DNA of 64,000 bases from Nocardia miyunensis NBRC 108239 (GTDB lineage Bacteria; Actinomycetota; Actinomycetes; Mycobacteriales; Mycobacteriaceae), in the NCBI RefSeq assembly GCF_001613065.1, contig NZ_BDBQ01000061.1, positions 1 to 64,000 of the forward strand, written 5' to 3'. The notes under the pieces were generated by a model. It made no database searches, was not told the DNA's origin, and saw only the letters and a list, made by a program, of their open reading frames with translations. The position numbers were made by a program, and so were the translations under genes. This document shows positions 32,443-39,871 of this stretch, piece after piece; the first letter of the stretch is position 1, and each line of letters begins with the position of its first letter.

Positions 32443-33699
32443 ATGTTCGAATGGTCCGAGACCGATGAGATGGTCCGCACCGCGGTGCGCGCATTCATCG
32501 ACAAGCAGGTCCGCCCGCACGTGGACGCGCTGGAGAGCGGCGAGATGACGCCGTATCCGATCATCCGGAAGTTGTTCGCGGAGTTCGGCATCGATGCGCT
32601 CGGTGCGGAGTCGGTCGAGAAGATGCTGGCCAAGGAGCGGGCTCGGGCGAAGGAGGGGGCGGCGTATCGGGAGCGGAAGCGGGAGAAGTCCTCCGGCGGT
32701 GGGCCGTTCGGCGGGCAGCAGTCGCTGATGGCGGTGCTGATCGGCGAATTGTCGGGTGTATGTATGGGTTTGGTATCCGCGATGGGGGTCAGCTTGGGGC
32801 TCGGCGCGACCACCATCATGTCCCGGGGCACGCTCGCGCAGAAGGAGCGTTGGCTCGCCGATATCGTGACCATGAAAAAGGTTGCGGCGTGGGCGATCAC
32901 GGAACCGGACTCGGGTTCGGACGCGTTCGGCGGGATGAAGACCTACGTCCGCCGCGACGGCGAGGACTACATCCTCAACGGCCGCAAGACGTTCATCACC
33001 AACGGCCCGTACGCGGACACGGTGATCGTCTACGCCAAGCTCGATGAGGGCGACGGCGCCGATCGTCGCGAGCGCCAGGTGCTCACCTTCGTGCTCGACA
33101 AGGGTATGGCGGGCTTCACGCAGGGCAAACCGTTCCGCAAGATGGGTCTGCACGCCTCGCCGACCGGTGAGCTGTTCTTCGACAACGTGCGCCTCGGCCG
33201 CGATCGCCTGCTGGGCGAGACCGAGGAGCACAAGGGCGGCGACGGACGCGAAAGCGCCCGTTCGAGTTTCACCGCCGAGCGGATCGGCGTGGCGTTCATG
33301 GCGCTGGGCATCATCAACGAATGTCACCGCCTGTGCGTCGATTACGCCAAGGATCGCACCCTGTGGGGTCAGGAGATCGGCCGGTTCCAGCTCATCCAGC
33401 TCAAACTGGCGAAGATGGAGGTCGCGCGAATCAATGTGCAGAACATGGTCTTCAACGCCCTCGAGCGCACCGAGGCCGGTAAACCGCCAACCCTCGCCGA
33501 GGCGTCGGCGATGAAGCTCTACTCCTCGGAGGCGGCCACCGAGGTGGCGATGGACGCCATCCAGCTCTTCGGCGGCAACGGTTACATGACCGAATACCGG
33601 GTGGAGCAGCTGGCCCGCGATGCGAAGTCCCTGATGATCTACGCGGGCAGCAACGAAATCCAGGTGACCCATGTCGCCAAAGGGCTGCTCGCTCGGTAG
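32443..33699 (+). CDS. Acyl-CoA dehydrogenase
   Basis: 418 residues, flavin-dependent alpha,beta-dehydrogenase of acyl-CoA thioesters. KKVAAWAITEPDSGSDAFGG is the central FAD/substrate motif, NGRKTFITNGPYAD follows, then GLHASPTGELFFDNVRL, and the C-terminal IQLFGGNGYMTEY and IYAGSNEIQ. An inserted Arg/Lys/Gly-rich linker (about 65-90) separates the first helices, as in some mycobacterial FadE proteins. GGAGGACAACG precedes ATG 32443. It provides the first oxidation step of the operon's beta-oxidation cycle. Confidence 0.94.
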   Translation: MFEWSETDEMVRTAVRAFIDKQVRPHVDALESGEMTPYPIIRKLFAEFGIDALGAESVEKMLAKERARAKEGAAYRERKREKSSGGGPFGGQQSLMAVLIGELSGVCMGLVSAMGVSLGLGATTIMSRGTLAQKERWLADIVTMKKVAAWAITEPDSGSDAFGGMKTYVRRDGEDYILNGRKTFITNGPYADTVIVYAKLDEGDGADRRERQVLTFVLDKGMAGFTQGKPFRKMGLHASPTGELFFDNVRLGRDRLLGETEEHKGGDGRESARSSFTAERIGVAFMALGIINECHRLCVDYAKDRTLWGQEIGRFQLIQLKLAKMEVARINVQNMVFNALERTEAGKPPTLAEASAMKLYSSEAATEVAMDAIQLFGGNGYMTEYRVEQLARDAKSLMIYAGSNEIQVTHVAKGLLAR

Positions 33700-33702
33700 G
33701 CG

Positions 33703-34545
33703 CTACACGGCCCGCATATGCGACCTACTCGCGAACACATGCTCGGCGATCAGCGTGGCGATCCGGTCCGGAGCCTCCAGCATCGGCACATGCCCGACTC
33801 CGTGCACCAGGATCCGATCGGCGGACTCGGGCAGCTCCTGCAGAAAGCGTTGCGCGTAAGGCTGATTCGGGATCACCCGATCGTTCTCGCACATCAGCAG
33901 CCGCACCGGTGTGCGGAGGGTGGACAAGTCCCCGAGTGCGGGCATCCGCAGTCCGCCGGCCAGCAGGGGCAGCATCGCCGAGCAGTTCATCGCCGAGATG
34001 AGCGCCGCCTCGACCAGTCGCCGCGGCACCGCCGAGGTGTTCCTGCTCAGGATCATCGCCGCGAATTGCCTTGCCGGAGCGCTCAATCCGACCGTATTCC
34101 CGACCCGCCTGCCGACCCGCACCATCGGTACCAGCGACAGGAATTTCAACCCGACCCGAATCTGCATCAGCGACGGGCTCGCCCAGCCGCCCGCCGGAGC
34201 GATAGCGGTGAGTGTCCGGGCCCGGCCGCGGCGGGCGAGTTCGAAGCCGACCCAGGCGCCGAGCGAATTGCCCGCGATATGGCAGGTTCGCCAACCCAGC
34301 TCGTCGAGTTGATTCTCGACCTGATCGGCCAGCGTGGCGACGTCCATGTACCAGCCCTCGAACTCCGGGCCGCCCCAGTGGCCGCACAGGGCTGGTGCGT
34401 ACACCTCACAGGTGTTCGACAATCGCTGCGCCACCGATTCCCAGCAATGTGGGGAGAGCATGAATCCGTGCAGCAGCAGGAGTGGATCGCCCGAGCCCGT
34501 GTGCAGGGCTTTGGTCGGCGTGAGCGGGGCGGTGCCTGACATCAT
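33703..34545 (-). CDS. Alpha/beta-fold hydrolase
   Basis: 280 residues. LLLLHGFMLSPHCWESVA is the oxyanion strand, GNSLGAWVGFELARRG the nucleophile elbow (Ser), MCENDRVIPNQPYA carries the Asp region, and VHGVGHVPMLEAP the His. The frame is open far upstream but ATG 34545, 8 nt after AGGAG, gives a standard length. The gene converges on the acyl-CoA dehydrogenase gene with 3 bp between stops and is divergent from xthA. Esterase, lipase or meta-cleavage-type hydrolase activity is possible; the substrate is not predictable. Confidence 0.9.
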   Translation of the reverse strand: MMSGTAPLTPTKALHTGSGDPLLLLHGFMLSPHCWESVAQRLSNTCEVYAPALCGHWGGPEFEGWYMDVATLADQVENQLDELGWRTCHIAGNSLGAWVGFELARRGRARTLTAIAPAGGWASPSLMQIRVGLKFLSLVPMVRVGRRVGNTVGLSAPARQFAAMILSRNTSAVPRRLVEAALISAMNCSAMLPLLAGGLRMPALGDLSTLRTPVRLLMCENDRVIPNQPYAQRFLQELPESADRILVHGVGHVPMLEAPDRIATLIAEHVFASRSHMRAV

Positions 34546-34614
34546 CGTCCTCACTCCTTCCTGGACGACAGTGTCCGCAGGGAGTGTGTCTAACCAGCAT
34601 TGTACGGTTTTCCG

Positions 34615-35403
34615 GTGCCCAATATCATCAGTACGATCAATGTCAACGGGGTGCGCGCGGCGACGGGCAAGACGGGCAAGGGGATGCTCGAGTGGCTCGC
34701 GGACACCGAGGCCGACGTCATCTGCCTGCAGGAGACGCGCGCGACCGATGAGCAGACGCGCAAGGCCCTGGCGCCCGCGATCGATGCCGGATGGCATCTC
34801 GCCCATGCCGAGCCGGGCACGAAAGGCCGCGCCGGAGTGGCGATTCTGTCCCGGCGCGAGCCGCTGGCGGTGCGGATCGGATTCGGCAGCGCGGAGTTCG
34901 ACGGGCTCGGTCGCTACATCGAGGCCGAATTCGACGAACTGACCGTAGCCAGCGTCTACGTGCACACCGGCGAGGCCGATACGCCGATGCAGGACGAGAA
35001 ATACCGGTTCCTGGGCGAGCTCGGCGCGCACATGAAGGCGCAGACCAGCGATTTCGTGATCAGCGGCGACTGGAACGTCGCGCACACCGAACTCGACATC
35101 AAGAACTGGAAGGGTAACGTCAAGAACTCCGGCTTCCTGCCCGGCGAACGCGCCTGGATCGACGAAATGATCGCCGCGGGCTACGTCGACGTCGTCCGCA
35201 CCCTGCACCCCGGCGTCCCCGGCCCCTACAGCTGGTGGTCCTACCGCGGCCGCGCCTTCGACAACGACGCCGGGTGGAGAATCGATTACCAGCTCGCCCG
35301 CGGTGGTATAGCCGATCGAGCCAAACAGGCCGTCGTGGAACGCGCCGCCGACTACCACCTGCGCTGGTCCGACCACGCGCCGGTGACCGTGCAGTACCGC
35401 TGA
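34615..35403 (+). CDS. xthA: Exodeoxyribonuclease III / AP endonuclease
   Basis: 262 residues, exonuclease III family of Mg-dependent base-excision-repair nucleases. ISTINVNGVRAA, DVICLQETRATDEQ (metal-binding Glu), GRAGVAILSR, VYVHTGEADTPMQDEKY, SGDWNVAHTELDIKNWKGN (Asp/Asn pair) and the C-terminal IDYQLARGG...WSDHAPVTVQYR (catalytic Asp-His) are present. GTG 34615 is the likely start; TTG 34600 is upstream. Its 3' end is the left border of the island that follows, and a degraded copy of its last 120 bp lies at 38627-38712. Confidence 0.95.
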   Translation: MPNIISTINVNGVRAATGKTGKGMLEWLADTEADVICLQETRATDEQTRKALAPAIDAGWHLAHAEPGTKGRAGVAILSRREPLAVRIGFGSAEFDGLGRYIEAEFDELTVASVYVHTGEADTPMQDEKYRFLGELGAHMKAQTSDFVISGDWNVAHTELDIKNWKGNVKNSGFLPGERAWIDEMIAAGYVDVVRTLHPGVPGPYSWWSYRGRAFDNDAGWRIDYQLARGGIADRAKQAVVERAADYHLRWSDHAPVTVQYR

Positions 35404-35537
35404 CACTGTCCGGCCGGTCACCAATTGCGTGGCAGTAACAATGCACCTCACCAAACCATGGTTATTGAGATTCGTTTTGGATCTCGATGCCGACGGAGCA
35501 GGTAACGAGCTCCCGGTGCGGTAGCGCTTTGGGATTC

Positions 35538-36371
35538 CTACGCCCGACTGTCCAGAGCCCGTCTGATCAGCAGGCGGGCTGCTTCTCCGGTCACGGACTG
35601 CCCGGCGAGCGTATCGAACGTACGGTGATAAACCTTGATCTCTCGCGGTTGAGTAATCGTCAGCTCCGCTGTTATGGCTTCCACGTAGACCGTGCTCGTA
35701 TCGAACATGACGAAGCCGGTTGTTGTCGTCTCGAACGGTGCCGTCGCCGGAACGATGCCCAGCGTCACGCGAGGCATTCCCTGAACAGCCAGTAGCCGAT
35801 CCATTTGTCCGATCATCGTCTGATCATCCCCAACCGTGGTGTACAAGGTCTGTTCAGCAATGACGAAATGGAATAAGTGGTCTCTCTGATACAGGACGCG
35901 CTGCCGCTCCATTCGGGCGGACACACCTTCGTCTAAGTCGTTGGGTATTTCCTGGAACTCGATGACCTTACGCAAAATACCTGCCGCATAGTCGGCAGTC
36001 TGCAGGAGACCCGGTATCACCACAGGTTCGTATCCGCGCAGAATCCGCGCGCCAGCTTCCGCTCTAATGAATGTGTTTTGTCTCCGCTTGGTGCCAGTAC
36101 CTAGAATCTTCTGCCACTCGAGATATGCGGTATCAATATTTCTCCGTGTGGCGGCAAGGTCTGCGAGCTGATCTTCTGCATTGCAGTCTCGGCAATACGC
36201 GGATATATCTTCGAGGGAAGGCATGATTCTGCCGTACTCGATTTTCGACACCTTGCTCGGATGCCACTGGTTCAAGCGTGCCAGTGCTGCACCCGACAAG
36301 CCAGCGGTAAAGCGAATCTCCCGGAGTCTCGCTCCGAGAGATTCGCGTTGCTGGTCGATGGATCCAGTCAC
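35538..36371 (-). CDS. XRE-family regulator with DUF5753 domain
   Basis: 277 residues. The N-terminal helix-turn-helix (about 10-65) reads LGARLREIRFTAGLSGAALARLNQWHPSKVSKIEYGRIMPS. The C-terminal DUF5753 domain (about 90-272) has FIRAEAGARILRGYEPVVIPGLLQT, ARMERQRVLYQRD and LGIVPATAPFETTTTGFVMFD. This is the WhiJ-like class, numerous in Streptomyces and Nocardia, normally paired with a small DUF397 protein; no DUF397 gene is here. The GTG start overlaps the stop of the DUF6879 gene (GTGA), so they are coupled. It probably acts on the paired GTGCA palindromes in the divergent promoter region (37213-37300). Confidence 0.92.
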   Translation of the reverse strand: MTGSIDQQRESLGARLREIRFTAGLSGAALARLNQWHPSKVSKIEYGRIMPSLEDISAYCRDCNAEDQLADLAATRRNIDTAYLEWQKILGTGTKRRQNTFIRAEAGARILRGYEPVVIPGLLQTADYAAGILRKVIEFQEIPNDLDEGVSARMERQRVLYQRDHLFHFVIAEQTLYTTVGDDQTMIGQMDRLLAVQGMPRVTLGIVPATAPFETTTTGFVMFDTSTVYVEAITAELTITQPREIKVYHRTFDTLAGQSVTGEAARLLIRRALDSRA

Positions 36372-36883
36372 CGAATGATGTATTCCCGATGCGGAACAGC
36401 TAGCGACCAGAACTGTTGTTTGAGCCTCCGGCAGTGCTCGACAATTCCGGTATCAGTAGTCAGCGCCGCCGATTCTTCGGCACGGCCATTCTCGTCAACG
36501 AGATTGAACGCTACCCGGTTGTCATCGAACAGCCAGAAGTCATCGGTTGGCACCTCTCCGGCCTCGTGTCGGGGCAGATACCGGATATCTTCACCGGCCC
36601 CGATATTCAGGTCGGATACTGCCAGGGAGAACCGGGTGTAATCGGTGTGCGGAACCGTGACGATACGCACCCGGGTAACCGATATGCCCCGACCGGTGGT
36701 TTCCTTCATAAGCTGTAGCCACGGCTCGAACCATGCGTAATCGTCCGGCTCTCCGCCGAGAAACTTCCGGAACGGCTCTGACTCGTTTGCAACCGCGTAG
36801 GCATCCCGGACTTCGAGGTGGAACGCTTCGCGATGGCTCTCGCCGAATAGGTCAGGCCACGGATTGCCGTGCAGCAGTTGCAC
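36368..36883 (-). CDS. DUF6879-family protein
   Basis: 171 residues. The family signature is clear: REAFHLEVRDAYAVANESEPFRKFL, WLQLMKETTGRGISVTRVRIVT, PHTDYTRFSLAVSDLNIGAGEDIRYLPRHEA and DDFWLFDDNRVAFNLVDENG. GTG 36883 follows GAGAGGACG located inside the preceding gene; an upstream extension to 36928 is unlikely. DUF6879 genes are regularly found beside XRE/DUF5753 regulators; their biochemical role is unknown, with a signalling or inhibitory partner role inferred from linkage only. Confidence 0.88.
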   Translation of the reverse strand: MQLLHGNPWPDLFGESHREAFHLEVRDAYAVANESEPFRKFLGGEPDDYAWFEPWLQLMKETTGRGISVTRVRIVTVPHTDYTRFSLAVSDLNIGAGEDIRYLPRHEAGEVPTDDFWLFDDNRVAFNLVDENGRAEESAALTTDTGIVEHCRRLKQQFWSLAVPHREYIIR

Positions 36884-37190
36884 CGTAGAACGTCCTCTCT
36901 GCCTTCGGTACGGCAATGACTGTCTCATCGTCCGCTATGTCGAGTTGTGCGAGCGTGCCAGGGTCGGTTACCGGCCTGCCGGAGAGCAGGAACGTACCCC
37001 GACCTGTATCGGCCAAGGGTGCACCGATGAACGTATCCGGCTCCAAGAACCCAAGCAGCAAGTGTGGAAGCTCAACGGTGCCTGGCGCATTGGTTCGCCA
37101 GGCTTGGACCAGGTACCCGTCTTCGTAGGACAGCAGGGTTGGGCAGTTTCCTCCGGTACTTCCGCACTTGCCCAGAAAACGTAACGACAT
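36852..37190 (-). CDS. Small hypothetical protein, first gene of the XRE/DUF6879 operon
   Basis: 112 residues, start ATG 37190 with a strong AGGAGG 8 nt upstream. It looks like a compact beta-rich domain (LLSYEDGYLVQAWRTNAPGTVELPHLLLGFLEP and GTFLLSGRPVTDP), and its last 32 bp overlap the DUF6879 start. Genes of this type precede DUF6879/XRE pairs in several actinomycetes. It has no recognisable enzyme motif; two Cys residues near the N-terminus (KCGSTGGNC) could bind metal or form a disulfide. Confidence 0.8.
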   Translation of the reverse strand: MSLRFLGKCGSTGGNCPTLLSYEDGYLVQAWRTNAPGTVELPHLLLGFLEPDTFIGAPLADTGRGTFLLSGRPVTDPGTLAQLDIADDETVIAVPKAERTFYGATAARQSVA

Positions 37191-37212
37191 TCGCGAGACC
37201 TCCTGTGTAGTC

Positions 37213-37300
37213 GTGCACTAGGTTGCACCGACCTTTACGAGTATGACCCGGTAAAGCTCGCTCCGTGGCCTGGTTGTGCCATCCGTGCACGATTGTGCAC
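37213..37300. promoter_or_regulatory. Two matching 16-bp palindromes between divergent island operons
   Basis: GTGCACTAGGTTGCAC (37213-37228) and GTGCACGATTGTGCAC (37285-37300) share the form GTGCA-N6-TGCAC and the same length. They lie in the 220-bp region between the XRE/DUF6879 operon (minus strand, start 37190) and the small plus-strand genes (start 37412). Likely operators of the XRE regulator, controlling both directions. Confidence 0.6.
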
Positions 37301-37411
37301 GTTTGTAGACCGGCTCGGTAAACGCTTCGTAGCTTCGAACCAGCGCCCGGGGCTGGTGACGAGAGGCCCGGCCCCGGGTTGCCTTCCACTGGCCGACTAC
37401 AGGGGGTCGAG

Positions 37412-37627
37412 ATGAGCACAGACGGAGACGAAACAAACACGCGCTCGAGGCTTTACACGTTTCCGGGTGGCGTGTTCGACATACAGGAGCACCCCGGAGA
37501 CGAACCAGGCGTAGGGGTGTACCTAGAGCACCACCCCCGACAGTCATGCAACGACGCTCGCGCGTTCGGCCTCGGCGAGGAGACACAGGGGCTCAGGCTT
37601 GTCGGCGATGAGACGGAACCCGCGTGA
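37412..37627 (+). CDS. Small hypothetical protein (island)
   Basis: 71 residues starting at ATG 37412 after AGGGGGTCGAG. The sequence is acidic and polar (MSTDGDETNTRSRLYTF, FDIQEHPGDEPGVGVYLEHHP, GLRLVGDETEP) without signal peptide or membrane segment. The stop TGA shares its last base with the ATG of the next micro-gene. It is the first plus-strand gene opposite the XRE operon. Function is unknown. Confidence 0.6.
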   Translation: MSTDGDETNTRSRLYTFPGGVFDIQEHPGDEPGVGVYLEHHPRQSCNDARAFGLGEETQGLRLVGDETEPA

Positions 37628-37701
37628 TGGGGCTGTGCCTGGCCTTCGGGGTGCCGCTGGTGGCCTTCTTCGCCTTGCTGCTCTGGCCGCATAGGGATTG
37701 A
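37627..37701 (+). CDS. 24-residue membrane microprotein (island)
   Basis: A 24-codon frame starting in the TGATG overlap with the previous gene. It encodes one continuous hydrophobic helix, MGLCLAFGVPLVAFFALLLW, followed by the short charged tail PHRD. Length and composition fit a single-pass membrane peptide. Coupling to the upstream gene supports translation. Function is unknown; similar short peptides occur as type I toxins or transporter subunits, but nothing here shows that. Confidence 0.5.
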   Translation: MGLCLAFGVPLVAFFALLLWPHRD

Positions 37702-37706
37702 GAACC

Positions 37707-37877
37707 ATGCTTGATCAGCGCAGCGAGCCCGGAACGTATATGGCTCCGGAGTTGGTGACGGGAGCTAAGGCGGAGCCGTTGCCGGTCGAGGTAATCGTCC
37801 GGTTTCTTGACGCACTCAAACATGTAGACGATGATCAAAATATCCAGGGGGACAGATGGATACGCGGTTCGGCTTAG
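37707..37877 (+). CDS. 56-residue hypothetical protein (island)
   Basis: Starts at ATG 37707, 5 bp after the microprotein stop, and overlaps the next gene by 22 bp. It is a soluble, acidic-basic mixed peptide with one likely helix (PLPVEVIVRFLDALKHVDDD). Such N-terminal MLDQRSEP...PVEVIVRFLDAL peptides look like small actinomycete proteins of unknown role. No clear Shine-Dalgarno is present; coupling to the preceding frame is possible. Confidence 0.45.
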   Translation: MLDQRSEPGTYMAPELVTGAKAEPLPVEVIVRFLDALKHVDDDQNIQGDRWIRGSA

Positions 37878-38296
37878 TTCTCGTCGCTACACTCGTTGGG
37901 CTGAGCCCAGCTCTTACGGTCGGCACTGGTCCGGCTCGCGCCGTGAACGATTGCGATTTCGAGTTCTCCACGTCGCACCCTGACGTGATCAAACCGCAGA
38001 TAACCGGGCGCGGTCTGGCAGGCTGTGACACACCGCCCGATTCTCACCAAGTGCAGCTTGGGTTGGAGTACCAGCACGGTGGTCGGTGGGTTGTCGCTTC
38101 GGTGAAGACGGACAACACTGTCCCGCCCCCATTCCGGGCCGGAGGACATCGCTACGAGGTGTCGGCAGCTTGCTACGCCGGAACATGGCGCATCGCTGTA
38201 GCGATACGCGGCACAATCCAAGGCCACACGTTCCGATTCGAAGACCATTCCGGCACTGTGGAGGTACCCGCTTCGACGTGCCACCCGAGATTCTGA
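37856..38296 (+). CDS. Secreted Cys-containing hypothetical protein (island)
   Basis: 146 residues. The signal peptide (about 1-29: LVLVATLVGLSPALTVGTGPARA) predicts export. The mature part is a small beta-rich domain with four cysteines (NDCDFEF, AGCDTPP, SAACYAG, STCHPRF), probably two disulfides. AGGGGGA lies just upstream of ATG 37856. No homologue is recognised. In this island an extracellular effector or surface protein is conceivable; that is inference. Confidence 0.75.
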   Translation: MDTRFGLVLVATLVGLSPALTVGTGPARAVNDCDFEFSTSHPDVIKPQITGRGLAGCDTPPDSHQVQLGLEYQHGGRWVVASVKTDNTVPPPFRAGGHRYEVSAACYAGTWRIAVAIRGTIQGHTFRFEDHSGTVEVPASTCHPRF

Positions 38297-38311
38297 GAGG
38301 GCTACGTACAC

Positions 38312-38569
38312 ATGTCCGACGACGAGACGGTACAGCCGGTAAGCCTGCCGATTGACCCGGAGAACCCTCCGAAGTTCCCGGGCAAGCTACCGCGTGAGTT
38401 GTCCCGGGAGCTGTGCGACCGGCTACAGGCGATAGCGGAGGAGATCAGTCCGTACCTGGGGCCGGAGCACCGGGCTATCAAGGCTCTCAACGACGCATCG
38501 CACGAGTTGATGATTGTGGTTCCGTTCCGGCCCCGGTACGCCGAGTACGACCCGGACAAGACCGACTAA
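38312..38569 (+). CDS. Hypothetical helical protein (island, last gene)
   Basis: 85 residues starting at ATG 38312. A Pro-rich N-terminus (PIDPENPPKFPGKLP) precedes a helical segment (RELSRELCDRLQAIAEEISPYLGPEHRAIKALNDASHELMIVVP). It is soluble, acidic and of unknown function. The strong terminator at 38584-38613 directly follows, so it closes the plus-strand island transcription unit. Confidence 0.6.
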   Translation: MSDDETVQPVSLPIDPENPPKFPGKLPRELSRELCDRLQAIAEEISPYLGPEHRAIKALNDASHELMIVVPFRPRYAEYDPDKTD

Positions 38570-38583
38570 GCCCCGGATGCGAC

Positions 38584-38613
38584 GAAACCCCCGGCCGATT
38601 GGTCGGGGGTTTC
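38584..38613 (+). terminator. Strong Rho-independent-type terminator
   Basis: The stem GAAACCCCCGGCC (38584-38596) pairs with GGTCGGGGGTTTC (38601-38613) around the loop GATT, with only one G-T pair. It lies 15 bp after the stop of the last island gene and immediately before the xthA remnant. Confidence 0.85.
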
Positions 38614-38626
38614 CATGTTCGCCTTT

Positions 38627-38712
38627 CGATTACCAGCTCGCACGCGGTGCGATGGCCCGACTACCACCTGTGCTGGTCGGAGCACGCGCCCGTGACCGCG
38701 CAGTACCGCTGA
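38627..38712 (+). pseudogene. xthA: Decayed xthA 3'-end fragment
   Basis: TCGATTACCAGCTCGC at 38627 matches xthA at 35282, and 38657-38712 matches 35348-35403 at 51 of 56 positions, including the TGA stop. About 36 bp between the two matching parts are missing and the reading frame is broken between them: FDYQLARG is in one frame and DYHLCWSEHAPVTAQYR in another. It marks the far border of the island and is presumably the displaced original end of xthA. Confidence 0.85.
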
Positions 38713-38758
38713 GCGTGCCCGGCAACCATTCGTTGCGCTGCGACGCGTGCCGGTGGGA

Positions 38759-39871
38759 TCACGGTTGCGCCAGTTCGTAGGAGGTGCTGCGCCCTCCAGA
38801 CTCCGAGCGACGCAACACGCCGAGTTCGATCAATTCGTTGATATCGCGTAGCGCGGTGTCTTGTGAGCACTTGGTGATGATCGCCCACTTGCGGGTGGTG
38901 AGTTTGCCGTTGAATCCATCGAGCAGACGGTTGAGCATCGCGCGCTGTCGTTCGTTCATCGCGAATTGTCTTCGCTGACGCCAGAATTCAGCTTTCGCCA
39001 GCACGTCGTCAACCGTGCTGTTCGCATGTGTGATCGCACGTTGCAACGCGCCGATGAACCACAGCAGCCATTCGGTGACGTCGAGCGTGCCCTTCTGGGT
39101 GCGTTCCAGGATGGTGTAGTAGGCATTCCGGTCTCGTTGGATCTGTGTGGAGAGACTGTAGAAGCGCTGCGGGCTGTGGTCGGCGCGCGCCAGCCACAGA
39201 TCACCGAGCGCCCGTGCGATGCGTCCGTTCCCGTCGTCGAAGGGGTGCAGGGTCACGAACCACAGATGTGCCAGACCGGCTTTGATGATCGGGGATTCCG
39301 GCGCGGCCTCGTTGAACCACTCCAGGAATCGCCGCATCTCGGTCTCCAGAGTGTCGGCCGGAGGTGCCTCGAAGTGCACGCGTTGCCTGCCGTACGGGCC
39401 GGACACCACCTCCATCGGCCCATTCTCATCGGTGCGCCAGCCGCCGATGCGCACTCGGGAGATGCCGGAGTACCCGGTCGGAAACAACCCGGCGTGCCAG
39501 CCGAATAGTCGTTCGGATGTGACCGGTTGCTCATGATGGACGGTGGCGTCGAGCACCATTTCCACGACACCGTCTATATGCCGATCCGCAGGCATCACCG
39601 CGCCGATGTCGACGCCGAGGTGACGGGCGATGGATGAACGGACCGACTCGGCATTCAGCAGCTCGCCCTCGATCTCGCTGGTCTTCACCACATCCGAGGT
39701 GAGTGCGGCCAGGCTCGCCTGCTCTCTGGTCTCGTCCTCGGCATCGGCCAGCCTGCCGAGCAGGTATCCGTGCTGGTGCGCGACTTCGAATATCGGATGA
39801 GCAAGCCGGGAGTCGTCGTACCGCAGCTCGGGCCAGTGGGCGTCCTCCCATAGGTACTTACGAGCTGCCAT
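38759..39871 (-). CDS. fic: Class II Fic protein with C-terminal winged helix
   Basis: 370 residues. The Fic motif HPFDDGNGR (209-217) is complete, with the catalytic His, and the autoinhibitory motif TSEIEG (64-69, E68) lies N-terminal, defining class II. The C-terminal part (about 305-370: NERQRAMLNRLLDG, TRKWAIITKCSQDTALRDINELIELGVL) is a winged helix-turn-helix that should bind DNA. Fic enzymes transfer AMP to a hydroxyl group of a target protein; targets are unknown. The frame continues upstream, but ATG 39871 lies 6-7 nt after a -10 box TACAAT (39878-39883 complement), so the gene is probably leaderless. TGCGGTGA-type repeats at the promoter suggest autoregulation. Confidence 0.93.
   Translation of the reverse strand: MAARKYLWEDAHWPELRYDDSRLAHPIFEVAHQHGYLLGRLADAEDETREQASLAALTSDVVKTSEIEGELLNAESVRSSIARHLGVDIGAVMPADRHIDGVVEMVLDATVHHEQPVTSERLFGWHAGLFPTGYSGISRVRIGGWRTDENGPMEVVSGPYGRQRVHFEAPPADTLETEMRRFLEWFNEAAPESPIIKAGLAHLWFVTLHPFDDGNGRIARALGDLWLARADHSPQRFYSLSTQIQRDRNAYYTILERTQKGTLDVTEWLLWFIGALQRAITHANSTVDDVLAKAEFWRQRRQFAMNERQRAMLNRLLDGFNGKLTTRKWAIITKCSQDTALRDINELIELGVLRRSESGGRSTSYELAQP

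Larger units (their letters stand above)
35404..38712. mobile_element. Small genomic island joined to the xthA 3' end
   Basis: The block between the xthA stop and a decayed second xthA tail (38627-38712) has visibly lower GC than the flanks. It carries only accessory genes (an XRE/DUF6879/small-protein operon and a divergent run of small unknown genes). The two xthA tails match at 51 of 56 positions over the last 56 bp (35348-35403 against 38657-38712). That fits insertion at the 3' end of xthA in which the incoming element restored the gene end and displaced the original one. No integrase or transposase is present, so the element is either non-autonomous or decayed. Confidence 0.6.

Noticed and set aside
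34546..35454. N-terminal extension of the alpha/beta hydrolase antisense to xthA
   Set aside because: The open frame continues upstream, but the Shine-Dalgarno and family length both support ATG 34545, and the extension is antisense to xthA.
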